From: Musa acuminata AAA Group
Taxonomy: Eukaryota; Streptophyta; Magnoliopsida; Zingiberales; Musaceae
DNA: 64,000 bases
Direction of reading: 5' to 3'
NCBI RefSeq assembly: GCF_036884655.1
Contig: NC_088339.1
Location: 28,676,501 to 28,740,500, forward strand
The notes beneath the pieces were generated by a model. That model saw only the letters and a list, made by a program, of their open reading frames with translations, made no database searches and was not told the origin of the DNA. Each line of letters starts with the position of its first letter. Position 1 is the stretch's first letter. The position numbers and the translations under genes are program-made. Positions 23,718-37,201 of the stretch are shown here, one piece after another.

Positions 23718-25379
23718 GGCTCCAAGTGAGAAGACTGCAGCGCTGGAGACGAGGCCATGAAGAAGAAGACTTATAGGTCAGGAATCGAATAATCCGATAT
23801 TTTCTTGGTAATTCTTGGGGATTTTTCGTGGTTTCGATGGCACCACGTGATTTGCTCGACACTGGTGATAAAGTGGAGGAGAAGACGGTCGAGAATGGCA
23901 TCGGCCCTGTCGATCCCAACGTCTAGTCCGACCACGTGCGGTGCATGGGCGAGCTACTGCGCGAGGGATTCACCTCTCCAGCCATGAACGACCTCCCACT
24001 GTTCCTAAGTAATGCCTCACTTTATATCTTTATCTCTCTGCACGACTCATCTGACCGATGGGTCGCCGCTTCCCTACCACTGCATTGATTGCACTGAGCT
24101 GCAATCTCTCTCTCTCTCTCTCTCTCTGACAATTTTTTTGACTGTTGGTTTCTTTGTCATCCGGAGCCATGTGAAAAGGCATGGGAGAGAGATTGATGTA
24201 GTTGTCCTCCAGATGTGAGAAGAGGCTCGCTCACAAAGGGTCCTTCAACCAGTCCAACTTAATAATGATCTCAAGAAAGTTTTGACGCATCCAACTGGTG
24301 CTACTGATACTGACGAGGGAATGCGGGATTCAAAATACAAAACATTAGAAATATCCTACCTACGTCACTCCCACACAAACAAAACTTTGACCTGTGGGAT
24401 TCAGATTAACGCCATCTCATCCATACCAAGAGTTCATTAAGCAACATGAATCCTGACAACACCCATTTCATGCGGAGTCTGGTAGGTGGTGGCTAAAAGT
24501 GAGAGTGACCACCTTTATCTCATGTCAAAGCCCCTCTCATATGCATCTATCGCAATTATTTGGCCAACTCTCCCTCTTTCACTCCTTTTATCTCTTCAAA
24601 ACCCCCCAAATCTCAATTGTCCACTGTTATATGTTATCAATGCATGATTTAGCCGTGAGAATCTGAGAGAGAAGAATTGATCGGACTTTATAATTGGACT
24701 AAATATGGTCTAAGTCCTGCCTGATCTATTGACATCGCTATATAGGATGAGATCCCAAAAAAAATCTTCCACTAATCGGGAATATTTGATCAAGGCACCT
24801 AAAGAACACACAAATAAGTCTAACCATGAGCAGATGGAATGATTGGCTCACCATACCGCATGTTAATTATTGATGTCGTAGATGCCCTTTCAAGAATACT
24901 CCCTTCACTTTATATCACCTGCCAAGATGTGATCTCCTCAATGCTCAAGTCATTTCAAAATCTTATGCAATAGTCCAAAATAAAATTTTTGATCATGAAC
25001 AGAACATAAGAAGCTCTATAAATATTTATTTATAGAGGAATGATAAAAAATATTCTAAAGAATATTTTCCTCTCCAACTTTAGGTATAACATGGATAATG
25101 ATATGGACCAGTGGGAACTATTCACCGTATCAGTAACGCTATCGATAATATAAGAAAAATGATTTGCCTAATATAGGAATGCATGAAATTGCGGCAAAAG
25201 TTGAGTGTGGTCAGCACAAACATCCGACATATGTCTAAAAGCTCATCTAATTAGAATTCATATGAACTGTATGAATGTAAATATTCTTCTCTCCTAAGTA
25301 CCAAAGAGAACATTATATCATAGATAGAAGCAACTTTACATTGTATATCTTCCAAAACCATCATCCTCGTCCTTCTCAT
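23718..25379. other. Intergenic: MATE promoter side and 3' flank of DEG15 gene
   Basis: No gene is visible. A (CT)n run lies at 24104-24127. The remainder is AT-rich with no long open frame. Confidence 0.45.
24104..24127. repeat. (CT)n microsatellite
   Basis: A CT dinucleotide run of about 24 bases. Confidence 0.9.
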
Positions 25380-28300
25380 TCACATCTTGCTAGGTAGCTT
25401 CTCCTTAATAACGTGTGTTAGATCCTCAAGCCCTGAATGCTTCTTGGCAAGGAATTTGGAGAAACGAGATCCTTTGCCTTCCTGGTCATTCTTCTCTGAG
25501 ATGGACTGCTTTGATTGGGACGGGGGAGGTGCCAATGCCCAAACAGAGGACAGGAGATCATTCGGTTCGTCCAGGACTTTTAGCATCGACCAGTCGTGTT
25601 CATCTGTGCACAAACATTTCTGTTTATGAAGTGTTTCTGAAGCCACAAGCACTAAACATAAAGAAGATTTGCTAAACAGCTCTTAGACCAAGTAAGAGGT
25701 TTAATCGATAAGCCACCTGAGAACCTGAATATGGGCAACAAAGCCGCACACGGAATGCTAAAATTCAAATGTGGTATGGTTCTCCCACCCCCATGCTTGG
25801 CGTTGCTGCAAAAAGGAGAACAAGTTGGTGAGTACAAAACTGTCTTGGATATTGTTTCCTCATACACACTTCACAACCCACTATTACCGGGGAAGAGGCA
25901 CCAAGAACTGGTCAACAGTGGCTTATGTTCATGCAGCATACCTCGCAGTGTAACTAGGTTTAAGAAGAATCAGCACTCTAGGGATAACTGACCATCAAAG
26001 ATTTTCTCAAATTTCCTCCATACCCTTGTTGAGTTCATGTTTCGAGTAGTAGTAAAAAAGATTCTCACTAGAACTGTGATAGCAAAGAAGGTAAATATGG
26101 CAGATACACAACTGTGGATAACAAGATTTCATAAAGATGCAATTTGAGCACTCATCAGTCCAGCAAAACATTAATATATTTTTGCACTCACTCTTCCAGG
26201 TCGTGTTTCTTGTGCAAAGAAGTCTTAGTGTAGCTGAGAAGACAAAGTACCTTGTTATTAGACCAATCATATGGCCATCTGAATCAACCACAGCACCACC
26301 ACTAGCTCCTGGATGGACTGCAGCGGTTGTTTGAAGCATCACAGGTACACTTCTTTTCTCAGTTTCCACTACGCCAGATTTTTCAATGTGGAGAGGCTCT
26401 GGAACTCTAACAACATGTGATACAATTCCAGTGGAAACTGATGGCCAGATGCCTGCAAAAAGAAAAAGGACAAATAGACAATAAAAGTTATTGATGCCGC
26501 AGAAGAATAAAGCGTACCACAAAAATCTAACCAATATGTTCAAAGAAAACATAGGCGATCTAATTGCTTCTCACCGGATCGAGGTCCAAGAAGACCATGC
26601 CCAATAACATGCACAGGTAGACCAATAGATGGGCAATGAAATTCAGGATTGATGGGACAAAGTTGACATGGAACATGATCAAGCTGCAACAGCGCAACAT
26701 CGATTGGTCCATTTGAGACATAAACCACACTAGCATCACACCAAAACTGGCGTTCCATGTTGTCCAGACGAACCGAGATTTTCCTATAGTTTTTGTGGCT
26801 TCGATTGAGCAGTGAAGCATCATGGGCAATATCCCCATAGGCACTAGAGCTTCCCGATGCTGACAAAAAAAATCTCTGCCTCTTGTCTTCACTTCTTTTT
26901 TCCTCTTGCTCAGAGAAACTAACACTCAATTCAACAGAAAATCTAGTGCTTTTCTTTACAAGATTCACTAATGATTTTCTGCCAAATCTCCATGGTTCCA
27001 AAAGGTGAGCATTTGTTAGTATGAGACCCTTTTGGTTGAGTACAATTCCAGAAGCCCAAGTCCCATCACCTACTGTAACAAGAGCAACAGAAGACATAGC
27101 TTTTCTGAGTGAAGGGACGAGGTTAGGAAAATCAGAACCTTCAGGTAAACATCTGATGGGCCCCCTGGAATTAGCAAGGTTCAGAAGTACCCTCCTTTCT
27201 TTGTTGATGTACCTGCCTGCCACTTCTTGTTGGACATTTTGAGGTTCGTTCTGCAGCCCATTTCCCCAGGCAGTTGCTATTGCATTCCATGTAATTACAA
27301 GCTGTACCCAGAAACACGATTTGCAAAATTCTCCAAGGACCATTGAAGTGAAATATTTTAAAAACCTTTTACCTGAATTTCTGCATTGCTGCTTTTTTGT
27401 CTCAATGGACTTGTCAGCATGCCAACAAGACATGCATGTCTATCGAAAACAGGACCACCTTCCATTCCTGATTCAGCAGATGTCAAACTTGACTATTATA
27501 GTGTTTCCATATAAAGTACATCAACAAGAAGTCCTCATTACTATGCAAAGTAGACATAAATATATATTCCCATTAACATACCAGGAAGACAACGAATATC
27601 AGCAAGTAGTAATGAGTTTTTAACAGAACCAGCAGAACAACAGTTTGCCACAACTCCAGAAGATATGCTGATTAAAAAAGAAGAATCTATTTGAAAATTC
27701 AATCAGCAATAAGAGACTGGACAGAAAGCAGCAAATTTGTTATTTATTCAGGTCTATCTCATCATAATCGATTATATTCTTTGTTTTTTCTCTACGTATG
27801 TCACAAAATAAGCTTCCTAGGTTGTGTTGATAATCACTCAATAACCCACACAGACAACTCATATTGATGCCATCCTGTCCTGTGATATCATCTCTTTTAA
27901 ATATCATATAATATTTCCAACAAAATGGATTTTCCAAGAACTAGCAATATTATAGGCATCATATTGGTTACTGCCTACACGGTTATTTTCCCAGGGGAAA
28001 GTTGATAAGTGAAGTTTTATAAATCACTGGAAACAACTAATTGATAGAATTTTGATTTGCTACCAAGGGAAAGTGAAAATCAGTTATTCTGTTAAATTGC
28101 ATAACACCATTACCTGTTGAGAAAGTGCGACGGTGACAGGATTCCAAAAGGAGAACCCATAACTAAAAGCAGATCTCCTCTTTGTTGAACTTCAGAAATA
28201 TCTACATGCAGCATGTTCTGAAAACCATTAGAAATAGTTATGCTCAGGAGTATTTTTACCTGATTGTATTGGCAATCCAGAACTAGAAAATGCTGAAGTC

Positions 28301-31300
28301 AAGAAGATTCATTTTTCTTCACTATGAAATTTAACAAGTTGTTAAACATTAAAGGATTGGCAGCAAAAAAGGTCTACCTTGAGTTCTACTTTTGGAATTC
28401 CAAGAATCGCAATTCTTGTGGCTGACTCGATCATCTGCGAGAGAGTACTTAAACTATCAGATGAATATTTAGTCTAAGACTCAAGAAAAATCTGATGTAT
28501 TTTTCAACCTAGCAAAGATCATTGCCATCCATTTGGAGTTGAATAAAAAAATCATTTTTTCTAGGAACAGAAACAAAATTTTCAAGCAGGAAACAAACAC
28601 CAGCTTCATGCCTTAGAAATACATGAAAGAAATGATTAACTCCAAACTCATTTTAGGGAAAGAGAAATGGCTTATTGAATCTACTATTTTCATTTCAGAT
28701 GCAAGCTGAAGATTTTGTTTCTAGATTGATAAGTAACAACATCAATAGCATTAATAACAACAAATAACAACATTCATCCATAATGTCGCAACTATCCAGT
28801 GTCGGCCACAAAAAATCTTTTTCCATCACTGAGCTCTGTACTAATATCTATGCAGTCACTAACAAAATCTGCAAGATTTTTCAATAGCAAAATGTACTCA
28901 GTTACATTAAATTGTAGCAAATTACATTACACAAAGGAATGATACTTAACCTATGTAAACTTAAAGGATTATTTTATAATGAACCCCAGAATATTATTAC
29001 AACACATCAAATAAGGAATTGAAAGATGTTATTAGACACTGATCTACAATGGATCATATAAGATGAGATACCTCCCCTTTTCCCTCCCTCAAAATAGTAG
29101 AAATTTGCTTGTGTTGAAATAAAACCACTTAGTTATATGATGTGACTGTTAGAGAATACCAGCATGTGGTGTCAACAGATTACTTTTAGTGTTATTATAA
29201 ATTAGATATTTTTTGTTCAATCTTGATTGTCAACAATTCTGTCTTGTCTAGGAAATTATTATTTTCAGTCAGATTGTTTCATAAAAGGTCTACAGTGCCA
29301 TATGAATGCTACTGCAGTTGACAATTTACCTACAGACACATTTTAACCATAGTCCTTTAGACATTGCTTTGTAATGTTACAACTTTATTTGTATAAAAAC
29401 TGACTACAAGGAGGCTCTGAGTTATCAAGTTGCATATTACAACTACTCGAAATGACTTGCCTACTTTTGATATGGGGCCAATCTCAAGTACGATTTCAAG
29501 AGAATGTGCCAAATTATATACGTGCAGTAGGAGTTTTACATAGGACCAAGAGAAGTATGAGGACATGCAATCTAGTTCTTTCTTATGTGCTCTTCTATTT
29601 CTAAATCATACACAAGCTAACATGTAGGATTGATAATGAAATAGTCCAGAGCCAGGCTATCCAAGTTTGGACTCAGCCCATTACAGTTTGAAGGTCATCC
29701 AGAACTGGATCTAGCCTGGTTCCACAATAGCCCAGATTCGCTTATAATGGCTATCCTCCAAGGACATTGTCAGTAAAACTTGGAGCTGTAATCCATTGAG
29801 TCACAAATTTATGCAATCTTGATCTGGCCATGACATGTAGTTAAAGGCACTTTCTTTTATGATGTTATTTATAAGTTTTCTGAAGGTACATTTCAAAAAG
29901 TTTAGTGCGTAAATTTGAAGTTTCATGACTTCCTAAAAATCAGATACTTTTAAGAGGGCCTTCGAGAAACTCTTAAGAGATGGACCCATTAAAATTGGCA
30001 TGGCCACCATATATGCCAATTTATACATCCTCATCAATGCTTGGCACATAGAACTCACACCTTCCAATCTATCAAGGAATCCTTATGAAGTTACAATTGG
30101 TAATGACAACCAATGAAAATTTTACCTATGTGATGGAATGCCTTTGTCTTACCTAAGGTAGTATATGCAGAAAACTCACTATAATGAAATTCATCAAAAC
30201 TAATTGTAATAATTCATCAAAATTCATTAAAATGAAATTCATTTAGCCAGGTTCACCCAGATTGAGTTAGCTTGTTCCTTCATTGACAGTGATCTTTTAC
30301 ATGCAAAGTTGCAACTTTTATAACCATCAAATGAATAGATTTGTAGGTGTGAGATCTTCTCTCATATTTTGAAGCACGAATTTAAGTTAAATACTTCAAC
30401 TAAGACATGAAATTTCAAGCTTAAAAGAAACAAATAACTTGTTAATAAACCACATTTACCCCTGCCTGAGTGTCACCTTCCCTAGCCGCCAAGGACCAAC
30501 CCACTTCCCATGAAGAACTTTCTTGCAAGCCACTGTCACCTCCAAGCAATGATAGAAGAGCAACAGAAGATGCAGTAACATCGACCTGGTGCAAATTGGA
30601 AAATTCTGAAATGAGAAAGCTGTATGGAACTTGTACAGACTATGTAGAATTCTGTGAACAAGAAAGCACTTAAGCCAAAAGAAACATCAATGATGACATA
30701 GCTTCAAACTGTGATTTTCACTAGCAAAAGGTTGATATGACAGCATGCAAGAATATCTCAATAGGAGTTTTAGACTAAATATGATCATGATATTAGCTTG
30801 CGTATATGTCGAGATATATTGCAGTACAGTCAAAATATTGTTGATAATACAACAAAGTGATTGTTCAAAATGTCAAGAAGGTAAGCAACGGTGATTGAGA
30901 CAGACGCTACTTTGGAGTATTGAGGATAATATACATTTTCCAAGCAAACACTCAACGATACAGGGGATGACAGAATATCTTTGATGTTCAGGGAATAAGC
31001 TGCTTGTTTAGTTCTTGACTTCTCTCGAGTTTCCAACTCATAAAATGAAGCTACCTTCTGAGGCTTTTTATATACTTGAGCTAGGATGAGGCACAAATAA
31101 ATTCAATGGAATAGAATCCATCAAACGAAAAATATAATACCTGGAGAAGCAAAGCCACATTCTTACTCTTTTGAGCACATCAAACAAGTGTCAGTCGAGA
31201 AGGCATAAAGTTCGACCTTTGATTTTAGTAATGAGGAACTACTGTCCTCCACAAGGGTTTCTGGCCTTAGCATGTATCTAGTCCAACAGGGTTCAAGATC

Positions 31301-32585
31301 AAGATACAGAGGATCACCTTCAATGAGTTTATGTTACGGACCTTAATGTTATAGTCCTTTATTTCATATCCGCACCAGAACATAAGCTATTTTGTCTCAA
31401 TATATTGCGGCTGATATATAGAAAAGTGTATTTGTAATCAACTATTTTCTTTATCAAACATGAAAAGCATGAGATACCAGTCCCATGAAAATAAAATCTC
31501 ACATGAAAATTACATTGAGTAAACCTATACAAAACATGAAGAGGCACCTCAGAACATCAAATTTATCACTATCTGTATGTGCCATGAAACACTAACAGCA
31601 GAAAAAAGGTCTACCAATGCCATAAGTTTACAGTTACTCCAGCGAGGAATGGTAGCAGCCCCATTGCTGCTTGTTCCCTCCTCCTTGCCCTGCAAAGCAG
31701 AAGCCATTATCAAAGTCTACAATATTACAAAATTTGTATTATCTTCAAGAAGAAATACAAGAAGCAGATTTTCTGCTGCTGTTCCTCTACCAACTCATGC
31801 AACCAATTCAACGTTCCATAAATGGTTCGTCGACCTGCATACCTCTATGAGAACATCAATACGAGCAGCTGGAATCAATTTTGGTGAAAATTCCTGAAAA
31901 CGAAAAAAAGACAGTTTTGTGAATATTGCTGAAAAAAGATAACCACTGATTTGAACAAATTAAAATAGAAAAACAAAGAGACCAAAAGACAAGAGAATCG
32001 ACTCCTTTCTGGAAATAAAAGAAGGTTCCTAAGCAGTAACCTGGGCGGTCTTGTTTCTGTATTCCGCAGTCAGAAAGGGCTCCACCACCGAAGCAGGGGT
32101 GACGACGAGATCGCCAGAGTGACGATGAATGCCACACACATGATCGAAGATGGGTGGCCGATCGTTAAGGCAACCGTCAGGAAACAAAATCCCCGAGGCT
32201 GAAAGGGTTGTGCTCCCGGTCCTGAATTCCAATCATCGGCGATCATCAATCTTAAAATAACTCAAAATAACACAATAGAATGCCAAATTAAGGCATTCGG
32301 GTCCAATAAATATCCCAGAAGACGAAAATGAAAGCTTCAAAAGTATGATTAACTGATGGAGGTGGAAAGCGTGGTTGCGCATCTTGAGGCCCTTGGGGTC
32401 CTGAAGGATGAACGAAAGGAAGTCGACGAAGTCAGATTACAGAGTTCACGGGATTGACGACGGAGTAAAGAGGAAGAAGAAGAAGAAGAAGAAAGAGAGA
32501 AGGAGGAGCTACTCACGGGGCCTTGCGAACGGACCAAGACCGAGAAGTTGCGGGCGAATTGGGCGACGTCCGGCAACGACTCCAT
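25380..32585 (-). CDS. DEG15: Glyoxysomal (peroxisomal) processing protease DEG15
   Basis: Fourteen exons close in frame to 710 aa, matching plant DEG15 (about 709): 32517-32585, 32354-32400, 32041-32221, 31843-31893, 31615-31689, 30460-30585, 28378-28434, 28114-28217, 27582-27667, 27373-27467, 26575-27301, 26251-26452, 25717-25805 and 25380-25603. The serine-protease triad is visible: His396 in [10 protein letters not shown], Asp498 in [10 protein letters not shown] and Ser590 in [10 protein letters not shown]. The protein ends in SKM, a peroxisomal PTS1-type tripeptide; Arabidopsis DEG15 ends in SKL. The enzyme removes N-terminal PTS2 presequences from proteins such as malate dehydrogenase and thiolase after import into peroxisomes. 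Intron 6 (28435-30459) is about 2 kb and contains no recognisable gene. The ATG at 32585 gives the family N-terminus ([18 protein letters not shown]). Confidence 0.92.
32470..32495. repeat. (GAA)n-type simple repeat in DEG15 intron 1
   Basis: An imperfect AAG/GAA trinucleotide run within the 116-base first intron. Confidence 0.8.
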
Positions 32586-33207
32586 CGACTCCGTACGAAC
32601 CGAGGATCGAGCCGCGAAGAGCGAGGTGAATCGGTGAGACGCACAAGTCTTAAATGGGGGATCCGCTCATTATGGGCCGAGATGGCGGATGATGTCCCAA
32701 CAAGGCCCGTTTGGCTCAAGGTCTGCATCACGATTCGCGCCAGCGATGAGAGCCACCCAAGAAGATCTCTAACATCTTGGAGAAACTCGTATGAGTTCAT
32801 AGAAGCTGGGTGAGACGTAATCAGTGTTGTCCTTTACACATTGTATCAAATACAATATATCATACAATATAACCTTTTTAAGAGGTTTCAAAGAAAAAGA
32901 TATGTGCAAAAATACTCACGAAAAATACGAGACACGTTCGGCATGAAAGAAATCTGCTGGATGAGAGACTGTTTGGAGGCCGTAACTCTCGTAGCATCAG
33001 CTGAGAAGCTTAAAAGGAAAAGTAAAGATGCAAATAAACAACCATCAATAGCAAATCAGAAAAAGGATGTCAATGATGATGATTCAGTATATAATCCAAA
33101 TACAACAACATAGCCTAGCAATAATACGAACAGGATGTCTAAAGCTGCTTATCTGCTATTATTCAAAAACCACTAGTGAAAAAGCAAGATGCAGCACCTA
33201 CCATTAC

Positions 33208-33240
<33 letters not shown>

Positions 33241-33276
33241 TGGCATTCGCCATTTGTAGGGCTAAAGCAGCTAAAC
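32586..33276. other. Intergenic between DEG15 start and carrier pseudogene
   Basis: Bases 32586-32820 probably hold the DEG15 promoter/5'UTR. The rest has no gene. A CATCATCATC repeat at about 33211-33241 lies next to the pseudogene's former 3'UTR. Confidence 0.45.
33211..33241. repeat. (ATC)n microsatellite
   Basis: An ATC/CAT trinucleotide run of about 30 bases. Confidence 0.93.
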
Positions 33277-34730
33277 TTAGCTGCCACCTCCGGAACAATA
33301 CTTCTGTCCTAGGACGATCACTTGGAGCTTGTCATAACCGTAGGATATTTGCACCGGCACCTTGAAGAGGGATTTCACACCCTCATTCTTTATTATCTGC
33401 GAGAAGGCATCTAATGAGCTTGCGGTACTTGACAGCTTCACCCGATGTCATCATCATCCTCCTACGGACAGTGTCTATTGGGTAGGAAGCAAGACCAGCA
33501 CCGATTGTAATTCCCCATCCAAGCAAGAAACTTGCCAAGAAATTGTCCTGAATGACAAACATATTATAAGAGTAGAGAAAGTAGAGCAAGCGGATAAGAG
33601 ACATATAATAACATAAACAGACACATGATGGTATTTCTGTAATCTGCCAAGAAATTGCATAGCACACTTCTTATCATGCATTTTATGTCTGACAGCAATA
33701 CTTGGATTCAGTATATGTTTCAGCATCGTCTTTCATGACTAACCTGCAAGGGGCCAACCAGCACGACTGGCTTTAAAGAATCATACAGTCCAAAGTAGAG
33801 CCCTCGATAAACAAAGATACCGACACATGAGATGTTGAAGCCCCGGTATCGTCCCACAACACCATCAGATTGTACAGTTTTCCTGTAAACATCAACCAGG
33901 CCATTGAACTAACTGTCTTTCACCTCCCTTCTTGGCAGCCTTGGCATCATTAGCTAATCGGGTCCTGGCATAATCAAGGGAGTATACAAAGAGATGGGAA
34001 GACGCACCAGCTGCACCTCCAGAAGCTAAATTACCAGCAAACCATTTCCAATATCTATCTTTATCTTTTTTGAAATTGAACATACGCTTGAAGTAATCCT
34101 TAAACGCAAAGTTCAGTGCCTGATGTATAAAGAGCATGTAACTGTCAGACACTGCGAAGCAAAACCAAAATGCAAAAGGAATAGAAGAGAAGATTCGACC
34201 TGGGCAGGAAAATAACGAAGAACATTTGCGGTGTTCCCTCACCACAATGAGAGGAAACCTTCATCCTTGATTGTTCGAGAAAAACACTCTGTAATTCCCT
34301 TATATGGTTCCGAGAGTCGACCAGCTTTAATCATCTCATCTTGGTTCTGAATCAGGAGTTTCACACGCTCGATCGGAGCAGCTGCCGTTTTAGAAATGGC
34401 AGCAGAAACACCACCCATGAGAAAATCTATAAGAAATCCTGTAGAACCTTTTTCCTTAGGTGCACAAGCAGAGACAAGGGTGATGGGTGTCATGGATGAG
34501 AGACCAATAGTCCCATGACAGTCCTCATATGATTTAAGAAGTGTGCTCTGCAAGTGGTAACTTCCAAGAAAATTGTGGATGATGATGGTATTTCTGGCTT
34601 GTGAATGAGGATGCTGCTCATGGAAAAAGATCAATTGCCCATGTATCTTTTGTATGATACATGGATGGAGTAACTCATCTGCCATTCTGCTACATGAAAT
34701 TATCAGTAGAGATTTATCAGCTAACAACAT
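33277..34730 (-). pseudogene. ADP/ATP carrier (adenine nucleotide translocator) pseudogene, introns retained
   Basis: Three homologous blocks are present: 34200-34730, 33744-34119 and 33277-33547. They show the plant mitochondrial carrier hallmarks: the N-terminal extension ([18 protein letters not shown]), [73 protein letters not shown] and a C-terminal [10 protein letters not shown]. The lesions are many. A TGA at 34239-34241 replaces the arginine of LWRGNTANV. A 4-base AGTT duplication near 33907-33914 shifts frame after GGERQ. There is an extra base after GEAVKYR near 33421, a missing base near 33360, and about 28 bases of the glycine/alanine-rich last helix are lost near 33340. Splice borders remain, so it is a decayed genomic duplicate, not a retrocopy. 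The parent protein exchanges ADP and ATP across the inner mitochondrial membrane. Confidence 0.88.
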
Positions 34731-37201
34731 AAGAATGCTAATTATGAAAATTAGGCTGGATCTCCAAGAGGAAATTCATATCTTAGGTAGCACCAAAAAT
34801 TTGACAAAAGTATATACGACATACATAAATAGTTGTTTTTCCTTACAAGTACTAAATGCTTAGTATGAATAACACAGTCTCTGGAAGTTGTTTGGATCCA
34901 GATAAGGCAGACAAAAGCAATTACCTAAGGAACCTATGGAGTTGACAAATGTATACTAATCGGACTTTTTCCACAGGATTCAGTTTCAGCATACATAATG
35001 AAAACAATTTTCATGTATACCTTGCACAGGTTGCCTAAGATTTTCAGTCTTATAACAAACAAAATTAACAATCTTGACAAGATACTCATTCATATTTTCT
35101 CTTACATTTAACTTACTAGATTTATGTCTTTAATTTTTTTTCTTTAAAAAAATATGAACTTTGCACCATGATACTTCCTATACTCCATGTCAAGCACTTC
35201 AAAATTCTAACATCTAAATTACCCTTCTGCAATTCAAAAGCATAGCCACAAATGATCCCAAGTTTGACTTCTAAATGCATTAAGAAGCAACTTGATGAAA
35301 TAAAAAACTTTTACACATTACTAAGGAAAACTTTTCATCCACTTAAAGTTACTAATTAGAGTACATCATTTGAAAGTGCTGGTAAATGTTTGATTTCTTA
35401 CCTTTGACTCAAGAAAAGGACAAGAAATGAATTTATAATGTTAAATTTTAGACTACTGAGATAGTTCTTCTCGTACCAAATGTCAGAAAACACTACATGA
35501 GTGTTGCTATTTGCTAGCTGAATAAACTGTAGAAAATGGACCAAAAAAATGCAACCTTAAATAATAATGACAATTAGTGAACAGTAAAAACTAACATAAG
35601 TAACATTCTTTCAAATGAATACTGCAAATACCCAATAACCGTAACGTATTCAACCTCATCTACTAGGCTGGATTTGAACTCGGGTTGAAAGTTCAAACTC
35701 TACACTTGATGTTAGTGTATCTTCTGCCACTTGTTAGTTCCAATAAGACTACAAATTAGGGGATTTCATCGCTTGTCGTTAAGAGTGGCTTAGGAAATTT
35801 GCGGTCACTCTTTCAGCTTCCATTTACGTGCTTTGAATTCCCAATTATCGTCAAACTAAGATCTATGTGACTAACCTGAAGCATGGAAGTCAAGTTCAAA
35901 GCAATTCCATGCGTCGATTAGTATCTAAATCCTACTACAAGTTAGCACAAAGATCCATATAAAACAAGTGAAGACAGCATGAAGAAGGCTTCACGTATCA
36001 TCTGACAGGATTACAACGACAGCTATCAGATCTACACCAAAACGAAGCGTCACACCGCAAGCAGTGACGGGATCGGCGGGACAAAGGGTCCGCTACACAT
36101 CACAAGTAGCTCTCGCCAGAACAGTCGATCAGATCAAGTGATATACCGAAAAGACAAGGAAATATTCAAGAGGAAGATGTCACCTAGGATGGGGACGAGA
36201 GAAGGGGCGACGACGGCAGCACTCCTCGTTGTTCCGAAGAGTCTGGGGGAGACGAAGCGTTGAAGAGGCGACGGGTGTCGAAGGATGGCTAGACATGGTC
36301 GAACCCTACTATGCTAGCAATTGTTGGCGGGACTCGTTGTACTGTGAAATGACCATTATGCCCTCGGTCTCGGAGGCTAACCTCTTCCGGTGTTCTCCCG
36401 GCGGCCTATCTCTTATGATATTACTTATATGCCCCCGGTTTCAGTAGCTGATCCACAATTGTTAGCTCGTATAAAATGACTATTGTACCCTTAGTCTGAG
36501 AGACTAATTCCTTCACGTTTGCCGCTTTCCGGGATGATGTCAGGTTCAGTCTCTTGTTCTACGGACGATCACGACCAGGAAGGCACGTATCAAATTTGGA
36601 ACGTTGGATCATGTAACGACGTTTAAATTGATGATTGATTTAAAGAACAATCGACAAATGCTTTTACAGCTAAATACGATAACAAGATTTTACTCCTCTT
36701 TGTGCGTCGATCAATTTAATATTAATAATAAAAAAATAAATGTATGAATTATAATCAATCGAGATGATCATAACGAAAAATATCCTTCCGGCATGGTTGC
36801 AATGTCATTTCTCAAATGCTTCAATGATGCAACACAGGAAGGAACGAGAAAACATAAACATCAACCTGGCAATCTCATATATAAGGTCGAAGCAAATTAA
36901 GCAAGCTCAGTCTAGATTTCATGTGACCAGATAAACATCTGTAGACCATAAGCTTAGCCATTTTAGTGCTAATAGTAACAGAAAGAAAAACTAGCATGTA
37001 GGAGGTGGAGCAGATGAAAAGAGACTTTTGGATAACAAGTCCAAGAAGGGTTGAGATATATTCTGGTTTCTTGTCTAAGAGATATGGGAAAGAGCACATT
37101 TATTTACAACCTATTTTTCGCCAAAACTGACTCAGTTTACTTCACCATTCTTTCGAAACTTAGGAGCAGATGCATCGGAAAGAGATTATAAATTTAAGAC
37201 A
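34731..37201. other. Intergenic: pseudogene 5' side and 3' flank of PSKR-like gene
   Basis: This 2.5 kb AT-rich stretch has no recognisable gene. Bases 35980-36460 are more GC-rich and could be the old promoter/first-exon area of the carrier gene, but nothing specific can be named. Bases near 36850-37200 probably include the 3'UTR of the receptor kinase. Confidence 0.4.

Noticed and set aside
33383..34730. Functional but truncated ADP/ATP carrier
   Set aside because: The stop at 34239 and the frameshift near 33910 precede four of the six helices, so no useful carrier can be made.
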